DNA of 64,000 nt from Polyangiaceae bacterium. Its GTDB lineage: Bacteria; Myxococcota_A; Polyangia; Polyangiales; Polyangiaceae. Of this stretch, positions 33,361-41,988 are shown one piece after another (the first letter of the stretch is position 1; every line of letters begins with the position of its first letter). The notes under the pieces were generated by a model that was not told the origin of the DNA, did not search any database, and worked only from the letters and a program-made list of their open reading frames with translations. A program made the position numbers and the translations under genes. The stretch lies in the NCBI GenBank assembly GCA_015075635.1, contig JABTUA010000001.1, forward strand, positions 2,232,001-2,296,000, in the 5' to 3' direction.

Positions 33361-35612
33361 CCGAGCTTCTCGAGCAAGAGCTGGCTCACCAGCTTGGGGT
33401 TCGCCTGGCCGCGGGTCTCCCGCAGGATCATCCCGGTCAGGGCGCCGAGCACGTTCTTGTTGCCCGCGCGGTAGCGGGCCACGGTGTCGGCGTTCCTGGC
33501 CAGCACCGCCTCGACGATGGGCACGAGCGCCGCCGGATCGGCGATCTGGCGCAACCCCTGCTTCTCCACGATGGCCCTGGGCGAGCCGCCGCCTGCGAGC
33601 ATCTCCCCGAGCACCTTCTTGCCGAGCGCGCCGCTCAACGTGCCGGCGTCGATCAGCGCGACCAGCTCGGCGACCTCCTGCCCGCCGAAGGGCAGGGGCT
33701 CGTCGCTGCGCGGCAGCTCGTTGACGATCCAGCTGGCGACGGCGCGGGCGTTGTCGTGGTGCGGCAGCGCCGAGTCGAACAGGCTGCGCAACGGGCCCGG
33801 CTCTCCGAGCACCCGCGCGTCCTCCGGCGAGAGCTGGTGCGCTTCGACTAGGGCGCGCGCCGCGGTCGAGAGCCCTTCGCGCTGGGCCGCCTTGGCCGCG
33901 CTCTTCGGCTCCGCCTTGCGAGCCTCGGCCTTGGGCTCCGCCTTCTGCACCAGCTTGGCCCAGGTGTCCTTCAGCGCAACGGTGCGGTTGAAGATCGGCG
34001 TGCCGGGTCTGCTGTCGCTCGGATCGACGAAGAAGAAGCCCTCGCGCTCGAACTGGAAGCGGTCGCCGGGCGCCGCTTCGGCGAGGCTCGGCTCCGCCTT
34101 GCAGCCGCGCAGCACGACCAGCGAGTCCGGGTTGAGATCCGAGAGCGGATCGCCGCTCTCGGCGCCGGGGAGCTCGGTCTGGAAGAGCCGGTCGTAGACC
34201 CGGACCTCGACGTCGAGCGCGCCCGCGGCGCTGACCCAGTGGATGGTGCCACGGACCTTGCGCCCGCCGCTGTCGCCGCCCCGAGTGGCCGGGTCGTAGC
34301 TGCAGACGAGCCGGGTGACCTTGCCCGAGGCGTCCTTCTCGACGCGCTCGCACTTGATCACGTAGGCATGCCGCAGTCGCACCTCGCGACCGGGCACGAG
34401 CCGGAAGAAGTCCTTCGGCGGGTTCTCCGCGAAGTCGCTCTGGTCGATGAAGAGCCGGCGCGAGAACGGCAGCTTGCGGCTGCCCTGCTTGGGCACGTCG
34501 TGGGGCCAATACGCCGCTTCGAGCTCCTCGATCTGGCCCTCCGGGTAGTTCTCGATCACGACCTCGAGCGGGTCGAGCACGCACAAGACGCGCGGCGACC
34601 TCTCGTTCAGGTCTTCGCGCAGCGTGTGCTCGAAGAGCGCGAGCTCCACGGTGCTGTTGTTCTTCGCCACCCCAACCCGAGTCGCGAAGCTCCGCATGGC
34701 CTCCGGCGTGACGCCGCGGCGGCGCAGTCCGGCGATGGTCGGCATGCGTGGGTCGTCCCAGCCGCTCACTCGACCGCTCTCGACCAGCTCGAGCAGCTTG
34801 CGCTTGCTCATCACCGTGTAGGTGAGGTTCAGTCGGGCGAACTCGTACTGCCGGGGCCGCGCCGGGAGCTCGACGTTGTCGATCAGCCAGTCGTAAATGT
34901 CGCGGTTGTTCTCGAACTCCAGCGTGCAGATCGAGTGTGTGATGCCCTCGATGGCGTCGGAGAGCGGGTGCGCGAAGTCGTAGAGCGGGTAGATGCACCA
35001 GGCATCGCCCGAGCGGTAGTGGTGCGCGTGTTTGATGCGGTAGAGGAGCGGGTCGCGGAGCTTCATGTTCGGCGACGCCATGTCGATCTTGGCGCGCACG
35101 ACCCGGGAGCCGTCCGGGAACTCGCCGGCGCGCATGCGCCGGAACAGGTCGAGGTTCTCGGCGACGGAGCGCTCGCGGAACGGGCTCGGCTTGCCGGGCT
35201 CGGTGATGGTGCCGCGGTACTCGCTGATCTGCTGCTCGTTCAGATCGCAGACGTAGGCCAGGCCCTTTCGGATCAGCTCCTCGGCGAAGTCGTAGAGCCG
35301 CGCGTAGTAGTCGGAGGCGAAGAACAGCTTGTCGCCCCAGTCGAAGCCCAGCCAGCGAATGTCGCGCTGGATGCCCTCGACGTATTCGATGTCCTCGGTG
35401 GTGGGGTTGGTGTCGTCGAAGCGCAGGTGGCAGACCCCGGCGTAGTCCTTCGCGATGCCGAAATTCAAGCAGATGCTCTTGGCGTGCCCGATGTGCAGGT
35501 AGCCGTTGGGCTCCGGGGGGAAGCGGGTCACGACGGACTGGTGCCGCCCGGCGGCCAGATCGGCGTCGATGATGTCGCGGATGAAGTCCTTGGGGCGGTC
35601 GGGGGCGGTCAC
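33357..35612 (-). CDS. glnS: Glutaminyl-tRNA synthetase with C-terminal YqeY-like extension
   Basis: This 751-aa class I synthetase charges tRNA(Gln) with glutamine. It has HIGH (40-43) and VMSKR (267-271) plus the GlnRS-specific '[14 protein letters not shown]' and anticodon-binding beta-barrels to about 555. A Lys/Ala/Glu-rich linker (about 565-590) leads to a GatB/YqeY-type helical domain (about 600-751), known as an appended tRNA-binding module in some bacterial GlnRS. The usual E. coli enzyme has about 550 residues, so the extra 190 are this domain. The start is GTG at 35612. It heads an operon with a redoxin and a LEA14 lipoprotein. Confidence 0.95.
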   Translation of the reverse strand: MTAPDRPKDFIRDIIDADLAAGRHQSVVTRFPPEPNGYLHIGHAKSICLNFGIAKDYAGVCHLRFDDTNPTTEDIEYVEGIQRDIRWLGFDWGDKLFFASDYYARLYDFAEELIRKGLAYVCDLNEQQISEYRGTITEPGKPSPFRERSVAENLDLFRRMRAGEFPDGSRVVRAKIDMASPNMKLRDPLLYRIKHAHHYRSGDAWCIYPLYDFAHPLSDAIEGITHSICTLEFENNRDIYDWLIDNVELPARPRQYEFARLNLTYTVMSKRKLLELVESGRVSGWDDPRMPTIAGLRRRGVTPEAMRSFATRVGVAKNNSTVELALFEHTLREDLNERSPRVLCVLDPLEVVIENYPEGQIEELEAAYWPHDVPKQGSRKLPFSRRLFIDQSDFAENPPKDFFRLVPGREVRLRHAYVIKCERVEKDASGKVTRLVCSYDPATRGGDSGGRKVRGTIHWVSAAGALDVEVRVYDRLFQTELPGAESGDPLSDLNPDSLVVLRGCKAEPSLAEAAPGDRFQFEREGFFFVDPSDSRPGTPIFNRTVALKDTWAKLVQKAEPKAEARKAEPKSAAKAAQREGLSTAARALVEAHQLSPEDARVLGEPGPLRSLFDSALPHHDNARAVASWIVNELPRSDEPLPFGGQEVAELVALIDAGTLSGALGKKVLGEMLAGGGSPRAIVEKQGLRQIADPAALVPIVEAVLARNADTVARYRAGNKNVLGALTGMILRETRGQANPKLVSQLLLEKLG

Positions 35613-35751
35613 GGGAGCACCTCGGGAAGACCGCGGACTTTACGCTGCTCCGCCCGGGTTCACCAGCCGAGACCCCCGGAGCGTGTGGAGGCTCGGTGGA
35701 GAAACCGTGGGGAGGGGAATCTCCCTCGACGGGCGGCCGTCGAAGCGAGAA

Positions 35752-36900
35752 ATGGGTCGAAACTGGATCGCATGGGCGGCCGCGCTGCTGGCGCTCGCGG
35801 CTGCATTCCTGGTCGTACCGCGCCGGCTGTGTCAGACCGGAGCCGAGGCGTTCTTCGGCGGTGACCGCGCGCGCGTCGGCGCGTTCGGAGCGAACGTCGA
35901 TCGCCACGTGCGCGAGCTCGAGCCGGCGCGCTTCAGCACCGGCTCGCGTCGCTTCGACGGCGAGTGGTTCTTCGGCACCGCGATGATGGCGGCGCTCGGC
36001 TTCGGGCAGACGGCGCGCGAGCACCCGGAGCTCGCGACGGAGTCTTTGGCTCGGATGGACCGAGCGCTCGACGCCGTGCTGTCCGCGCCGGCCCGCACCT
36101 TCGACGCCGAGGCCTGGCGAGCGGACCCCCTCGACTCGCTCGACTCCGAGGACGGTCACGCCGCGTACCTGGGCTACGCGAACCTCGCGCTCTCGCTCAG
36201 GCGCTTCGTCGAGCCCGAGCAGCGCTTCGCGACGCTGAACGACCGCATCAGCCAGAGCCTCGAACGCCGCCTCGAGGCCGCGCCCTCGCTCAGCATCGAG
36301 ACCTACCCCGGGGAAATCTACCCGGTGGACAACGCGGCGGCGGTCGCCTCCCTGGCGCTGCGCGCGCGGGCCCTCGGAGAGGAGCCGCCCGCGGTGGTGC
36401 AGCGCTGGCTCGACCTGCTCCCGGTTCGCTTCGTGGATCCCGACTCCGGCCTGCTCTACCAGGCGCTCGATCCGAACCGCGCCCCGGCCGACGCCCCCCG
36501 GGGCTCGGGCACCGCCCTCGGCGCGTACTTCCTCTCCTTCGCCGACGAGGGCGCGTCCCTCGCGCTGCACCGCGCGCTCCGGCGTGAGCTCGCGGGCAGC
36601 GTCGCTGGCTTCGGCGTGGTGCGGGAGTACCTGCCTGGCACCAGTTGGCGTGCCGGCGACATCGACTCCGGGCCGTTGATCTTCGGCTGGAGCATCTCCG
36701 CGATGGGCTTCGCGCTGTCAGGCTGCCGCGCCCACGCGGACCGCGCCGGCTTCGTCGAGCTCTACCGCGCCTTCCACCTGTTCGGCGCGCCGGTCGAGCG
36801 CGGATCCGAGCTGACCTTCGCCTCCGGCGGTCCCCTCGGCAACGCCATCGTCTTCGCCATGCTCACCGCGCAGCCGGCGGCGCGCTGGAGGCGAGGGTGA
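35752..36900 (+). CDS. Membrane-anchored or exported alpha/alpha-barrel-like protein of unknown function
   Basis: The 382-aa product has an N-terminal hydrophobic helix (about 4-24) and a largely helical body with motifs such as 'FDGEWFFGTAMMAALGFGQ', 'YPGEIYPVDNAAAVASLAL' and 'GDIDSGPLIFGWSISAMGFAL'. The pattern resembles (alpha/alpha)6-barrel enzymes, possibly of the linalool-dehydratase-like group, but this is a weak guess. ATG at 35752 was chosen because it directly precedes the membrane helix; the frame is open further upstream. The 3' end overlaps the small membrane protein gene as GTGA. Confidence 0.65.
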   Translation: MGRNWIAWAAALLALAAAFLVVPRRLCQTGAEAFFGGDRARVGAFGANVDRHVRELEPARFSTGSRRFDGEWFFGTAMMAALGFGQTAREHPELATESLARMDRALDAVLSAPARTFDAEAWRADPLDSLDSEDGHAAYLGYANLALSLRRFVEPEQRFATLNDRISQSLERRLEAAPSLSIETYPGEIYPVDNAAAVASLALRARALGEEPPAVVQRWLDLLPVRFVDPDSGLLYQALDPNRAPADAPRGSGTALGAYFLSFADEGASLALHRALRRELAGSVAGFGVVREYLPGTSWRAGDIDSGPLIFGWSISAMGFALSGCRAHADRAGFVELYRAFHLFGAPVERGSELTFASGGPLGNAIVFAMLTAQPAARWRRG

Positions 36901-37235
36901 ACGTCCGGCGCACCCTGCTCGGGGCCGGGCTCCTGCTCCTCGGCCACGCCGGAATGCTCCGGCTGGCCGCGGAGTGGAGCTTCGTGGCGGCGCTGCTCTC
37001 GCCCGGGCCCCACTCCGGCCTGCCCGCGTTGCTGTTCGGGCTGATCTTCCTCGCAGCGCGCCTGCTGGTGTTCGTGGTCTTGCCCTCACTCGGAGCCGGA
37101 GCCTTGATATTTCAAGGGCTTTCCCGGGGGCTTCCGTACTTTTCTCGCCGCCGGACCTCGCCAATTCGCCAGCCTGCCCCTATGCTCAGTGAGCCCATCA
37201 GGGGCTCCGAGGTGGCAGATGGCAAAGCGAGATGA
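36897..37235 (+). CDS. Small membrane protein
   Basis: The 112-aa protein starts at a GTG that overlaps the preceding stop codon (GTGA). It has two hydrophobic segments (about 8-30 and 38-66) and a Ser/Arg/Pro-rich polar tail (about 78-112). No family is recognised. It overlaps the DUF362 gene by 17 bp at its 3' end. The tight packing suggests that it works with the alpha/alpha-barrel-like protein. Confidence 0.6.
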   Translation: MNVRRTLLGAGLLLLGHAGMLRLAAEWSFVAALLSPGPHSGLPALLFGLIFLAARLLVFVVLPSLGAGALIFQGLSRGLPYFSRRRTSPIRQPAPMLSEPIRGSEVADGKAR

Positions 37236-38298
37236 CCTGGATTTTGGCCTGACGCGACGTTCAATCATCGGCGGCGCCGCCGCGCTGGCGACCGCGTCGC
37301 TAGCGCCGCTGGCTTGGGCCGGGGATGCCTCCAGCCTGGTGGCGAAGCCCCCGGCGGGCTTCAAGCCCATGACCAAGCCGGGCCGCGTCGTAAAAGTGAC
37401 GAAAGGGAATGATTTTGCCTCGCTGATGCAGCCCAATCAGCTCTGGCCGAAGGCGGACGTCGCCAAAAACATGGTCGAGCGCGCGCTGATGGAGCTCACC
37501 AGTGCGCCGAACCTGAAAGAGGCGCTCGGCAAGTTCATCCACAAGGACGACGTCGTCGCCCTCAAGCCGAACGGCATCGCCGGCCAGTCGGGCGCCACCA
37601 TGGCGGCCAACGCCGAGCTGGTCATGCCCGTCATCGACGCGCTCATCGCCCTCGGCGTGCCGGCGGAGAAGATCACCGTGTACGAGCAGTTCCCGAGCTA
37701 TCTGAAGGGGACGCGCATCGGCGGCAAGGGCAACAAGCTGCCTGCTGGCGTCAAGACCGGGATCCACATGAACAGCGTGACCGAGATGGACGAGATCACG
37801 GTCTACAAGGGCGTGAAGACCAAATACGTGAAGTTCCTCACCGAGGCGACCGCGGTCATCAACTTCACGCAGGTCAAGGATCACTCCATCTGCGGCTTCA
37901 CCGGCTGTCTCAAGAACATCACCCACGGGTCGATCATCAACCCGGGCAAGCATCACGGCGCCGGCGCACACGCCCAGATCGCCGCGCTCTACAACCACGA
38001 GATCGTGCGGAGCCGCGTGCGCCTGCACATCATCGACGCCTACAAGATCATCTACGACAAGGGTCCGCTCGACAAGGACCCGAAGCGCCGCATCCCCTAC
38101 GGCGCGGTCTTCGCGACCACCGATCCGGTGGCGATGGACACCATCGGCTGGAAGATCATCGATCAGGCCCGCAAGGACAACGGCATGAAGAGCCTGGCGC
38201 AGGTCGGGCGCGAGCCGAAGCACATCGCCATGGCCGCGGATCTGGGCCTCGGCGCCCACGCGGAGAGCAAGATCAAGCTCAGCGAAGTCGCGCTCTGA
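37219..38298 (+). CDS. Tat-exported DUF362 family protein
   Basis: The 359-aa product has a Tat signal (Leu-Thr-Arg-Arg-Ser-Ile-Ile with a hydrophobic stretch to about 35, cleavage near AWA) and a DUF362 domain ('DDVVALKPNGIAGQSGATMAANAELV', seen only in part here, 'VINFTQVKDHSICGFTGCLKNITHG' type, and 'GAVFATTDPVAMDTIGWKII'). DUF362 proteins often bind a metal or Fe-S cluster and occur with redox enzymes. AGGTGG precedes the ATG at 37219. A Tat signal implies that it folds, probably with cofactor, before export. It overlaps the small membrane protein gene. Confidence 0.82.
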   Translation: MAKRDDLDFGLTRRSIIGGAAALATASLAPLAWAGDASSLVAKPPAGFKPMTKPGRVVKVTKGNDFASLMQPNQLWPKADVAKNMVERALMELTSAPNLKEALGKFIHKDDVVALKPNGIAGQSGATMAANAELVMPVIDALIALGVPAEKITVYEQFPSYLKGTRIGGKGNKLPAGVKTGIHMNSVTEMDEITVYKGVKTKYVKFLTEATAVINFTQVKDHSICGFTGCLKNITHGSIINPGKHHGAGAHAQIAALYNHEIVRSRVRLHIIDAYKIIYDKGPLDKDPKRRIPYGAVFATTDPVAMDTIGWKIIDQARKDNGMKSLAQVGREPKHIAMAADLGLGAHAESKIKLSEVAL

Positions 38299-38308
38299 CG
38301 CGACTTCG
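38283..38308 (+). terminator. Terminator-like hairpin spanning the DUF362 stop codon
   Basis: A perfect 10-bp stem (38283-38292 with 38299-38308) with the 6-base loop CTCTGA includes the TGA stop codon in the loop. No T-run follows. A second short palindrome, CGTGATC-G-GATCACG, lies at 38319-38333. Together they may end transcription from both convergent directions. Confidence 0.45.
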
Positions 38309-38376
38309 GCCGCCTCGCCGTGATCGGATCACGAACAGCGAGGACCCACGGGATTGCCGGCGGGGCCGGGGAACAG

Positions 38377-39798
38377 TCAGCGCTTCTGCCAGTAAGCCAG
38401 CACCAGGATCACCAGCGCGACGCCGGTGACGATGGCCAGTATCAGCGCGGGGTTGGTCGCGCTCTTCGACGCCGCGGGCGCGCGCGCCGCGGTCTTCTGC
38501 TTCTTCGGTGAGGGGGTCAGCTTCGGCCCGGTGTGCTCGACGGTGTGGTCGTGGCGCCGCTCGGCGCGCGGGGCGGAGGTCTTCACGGGAGCTGCCTTCT
38601 TGGGCCTTACCGGCGCCGGCCTCGGGTCGGGCTCGGGTCGCGCGGCCTCCCGCTCCGCGCGCTCGGCCTCCGCCTTCAGGCGCGCTTGCTCCTGCGCGCG
38701 GCGACGGGCTTCTTGCTCGGCCTTCAATCGCTCGGCGCGCGCCGACTTCTTCGCCTTGCGGCGCTCGGCCTTGCGGCTGGCAGCCGCGGCTCGCTCGCGG
38801 CGCTGATGCTCCCGCCGCTCGCGCTTGGAGGCCCCGACCGGGAGCGTGGGGACGGCCTTCGCCGCGGCCAACGGCGCGGGTTTCGTTGCGGGTGCGGCCG
38901 ACGGCGCGGGCTTCGCCGCGGCCGACGGCGCGGGTTTCGCTGCGGGTGCGGCCGACGGCGCGGGCTTCGCTGCGGGACCGGGCGCGGGTGCGGGCTTCGC
39001 TGCCGGCGCGGGCATCGCTGCGGGACCGGGCGCGGGTGCGGGCTTCGCTGCCGGCGCGGGTTTCGCAGAGGGCGCGGCCCTTGCCGCGGGTGCGGGTGCG
39101 GGCGCGGCGGTCGCTGCCTTCGGCGGTGCAGGGGTGGCGTCCCAGCCAGAGTCCACTTCGGGATCCGGTGGCGGAGGCGGTCGAATGCTGGCTGGCCGCG
39201 CCCCTGAGCTCTCGGCACTCGGCGCGGGGCTGGTCGCCGGCTTCGGTTCGGCAGGCTTGGCGAGCGCGGGAGCGGGCGCCGGGTCGGGCGGCTTGGCGAG
39301 CGCGGGAGCGGGCGCCGGGTCGGGCGGCTTGGCGAGCGCGGGAGCGGGCGTCGGCTCGGGCGGCTTGGCGACCGCGGGAGCGGGCGCCGGCTCGGGCGGC
39401 TTGGCGACCGCGGGAGCGGGCGTCGGCTCGGGCGGCTTGGCGACCGCGGGAGCGGGCGTCGGCTCGGGCGGCTTGGCGAGCGCGGGAGCGGGCGCCGGCT
39501 CGGGCGGCTTGGCGACCGAGGGAGCGGGCGTCGGGTCGGGCGGCTTGGCGACCGCGGGAGCCGGCTCGGGCGGCTTGGCGACCGAGGGAGCGGGCTTCGG
39601 GTCGGGCGGCTTGGCGAGCGCTGGAGCGGGCTTCGGGTCGGGCGGCTTGGCGACCGCGGGAGCCGGCTCGGGCGGCTTGGCGACCGCGGGAGCCGGCTCG
39701 GGCGGCTTGGCGGGCGCCGCCGTTCGCGGCGGCAGAGGGCTCGCGGCCGAGTCTTCGCCCGGTACGTCCCAGAGCCCGTCTAGATCGTCTTTACCCAC
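38377..39798 (-). CDS. Pro/Ala/Lys-rich repeat protein with C-terminal membrane anchor
   Basis: The 473-aa product begins with an acidic 'KDDLDGLWDVPGED', then about fourteen repeats of 10-12 residues (AKPPEPAPAV/AKPPDPTPAP type, about 30-195), an Ala/Pro region (about 200-310), a highly charged Arg/Ala/Glu helix (about 318-400) and a single C-terminal transmembrane helix (about 449-468) followed by YWQKR. There is no signal peptide, so it looks tail-anchored with most of the chain in the cytoplasm. It resembles low-complexity spacer proteins such as TonB-like or AlgP-like chains, without a known domain. The start is GTG. Confidence 0.65.
   Translation of the reverse strand: MGKDDLDGLWDVPGEDSAASPLPPRTAAPAKPPEPAPAVAKPPEPAPAVAKPPDPKPAPALAKPPDPKPAPSVAKPPEPAPAVAKPPDPTPAPSVAKPPEPAPAPALAKPPEPTPAPAVAKPPEPTPAPAVAKPPEPAPAPAVAKPPEPTPAPALAKPPDPAPAPALAKPPDPAPAPALAKPAEPKPATSPAPSAESSGARPASIRPPPPPDPEVDSGWDATPAPPKAATAAPAPAPAARAAPSAKPAPAAKPAPAPGPAAMPAPAAKPAPAPGPAAKPAPSAAPAAKPAPSAAAKPAPSAAPATKPAPLAAAKAVPTLPVGASKRERREHQRRERAAAASRKAERRKAKKSARAERLKAEQEARRRAQEQARLKAEAERAEREAARPEPDPRPAPVRPKKAAPVKTSAPRAERRHDHTVEHTGPKLTPSPKKQKTAARAPAASKSATNPALILAIVTGVALVILVLAYWQKR
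39225..39715 (-). repeat. 30-36-bp in-gene tandem repeat array
   Basis: About fourteen copies of a 36-bp (sometimes 30-bp) unit coding AKPP[ED]P-P-AP-[AV] make up this stretch. Variants differ mainly by GAGCGC/GACCGC and CGTC/CGCC swaps. Length change by slippage or recombination is likely between strains. Confidence 0.85.
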
Positions 39799-39869
39799 GT
39801 CGACCGGAGGCTAGCAAAGCTCGGGGCGGGTGCGCCAATCGATGGCGCACCGACACCGGAGCTCAGACT

Positions 39870-39985
39870 CGACTCTCGCTGTCTTGGCACGAGCAGATCG
39901 CGATCCGCCACTGAGAGCGGGACCCACGAAAACACCGGCGAGGCCGGCGCACTCTCCCCGTCAGGTAGGAATTGTCGCCTGACGC
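39870..39985 (+). repeat. Decayed fragment (copy D) of the MITE-like element
   Basis: The 269-bp gap between the Pro-rich gene and gltA holds no gene. Part of it aligns with copy C: 'CAGATCGCGATCCGCCACTGAG', 'CGAAAACACCGGC..GGCCGGCGC' and a following 'GTCGCCTGACGCTCCCC..GTGCG'. The left arm hairpin and both terminal repeats are missing, so this looks like an old remnant. Confidence 0.5.
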
Positions 39986-40067
39986 TCCCCGAGTGCGTCT
40001 CGACAACAACATCGACGCGAGGCAGGGCGTGGCGGCAAGAACGGGGCGCGAAAGAGCGCAACCCGAG

Positions 40068-41345
<1,278 letters not shown>

Positions 41346-41448
41346 GGCACTATCCGAACTAGCACGGGTCCGGTCCCCCGCTCCGCGAAAAATATCGGGG
41401 GCTTGCGCAATATTGACGCGCTCTCACACCGTCCGACATCGCGTCGTC

Positions 41449-41985
41449 CTACCCGCGCAGGTCCCGGACCCAGTAGCTGACCGCTGCCAGCGCGCCGGCC
41501 ACGGCCGTGGCCCACAAGAGCTCGTCGGTGAAGCGGCCGTGGAAGAGCGCGTGCGCGACGGTGGCGAACTGCAACACGGTCGCCGCCTTGCCGGGCAGGT
41601 TGGCCATCGGCTGCTCGGCTCGCGCGCGTCGCTTCCGATGGGAGAGCGCCCACCACAAGACCAGCGGGAGCTCGCCGAGCTCGCGGGTGGCGAGCAGCGC
41701 GAACGACCAAACCGACAGCCGCTCCGAAGCGATCAGCGCCGCTACCACGGTCAGCACGAAGAGCTTGTCGGTGATGGGATCGACCACCGCGCCCGTCGCA
41801 GTCACCTGGCCGAAGCGCCGCGCCCACCAGCCGTCCGCCACGTCGGTTGCACCGGCCAACGCGAGGACGGCGAGCTCGACCCAAGGGTGGTTCAGCCAGA
41901 GGACGAAGGCGACGGCGAGCGGGACGCGCGCCATGCTGAGCAAGCTCGGCGGCAAGAGCAGGTCCCTGGCCCGGTAGCGACCCAT
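41449..41985 (-). CDS. CDP-alcohol phosphatidyltransferase family protein
   Basis: This 178-aa integral membrane enzyme has the complete family motif D48-x2-D51-G52-x2-A55-R56-x8-G65-x3-D69-x3-D73, which binds CDP-diacylglycerol and two metal ions. Four to five hydrophobic helices are visible. It makes a phospholipid, but whether phosphatidylglycerophosphate (PgsA-like), cardiolipin or another product cannot be told. The gene follows the helicase gene by 3 bp and is probably cotranscribed with it. Confidence 0.9.
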   Translation of the reverse strand: MGRYRARDLLLPPSLLSMARVPLAVAFVLWLNHPWVELAVLALAGATDVADGWWARRFGQVTATGAVVDPITDKLFVLTVVAALIASERLSVWSFALLATRELGELPLVLWWALSHRKRRARAEQPMANLPGKAATVLQFATVAHALFHGRFTDELLWATAVAGALAAVSYWVRDLRG

Positions 41986-41988
41986 GGC

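Noticed and set aside
32830..36570. Very long minus-strand frame (1246 codons) that includes the redoxin
   Set aside because: Only the last 176 codons match a known family; the rest is a shadow of glnS and of the gene at 35752. The redoxin was therefore started at the GTG at 33360.
39225..39715. Regular 30-36-bp repeats that look like a CRISPR array
   Set aside because: The units are contiguous without unique spacers, stay in frame with a Pro-rich protein, and no cas gene is near.
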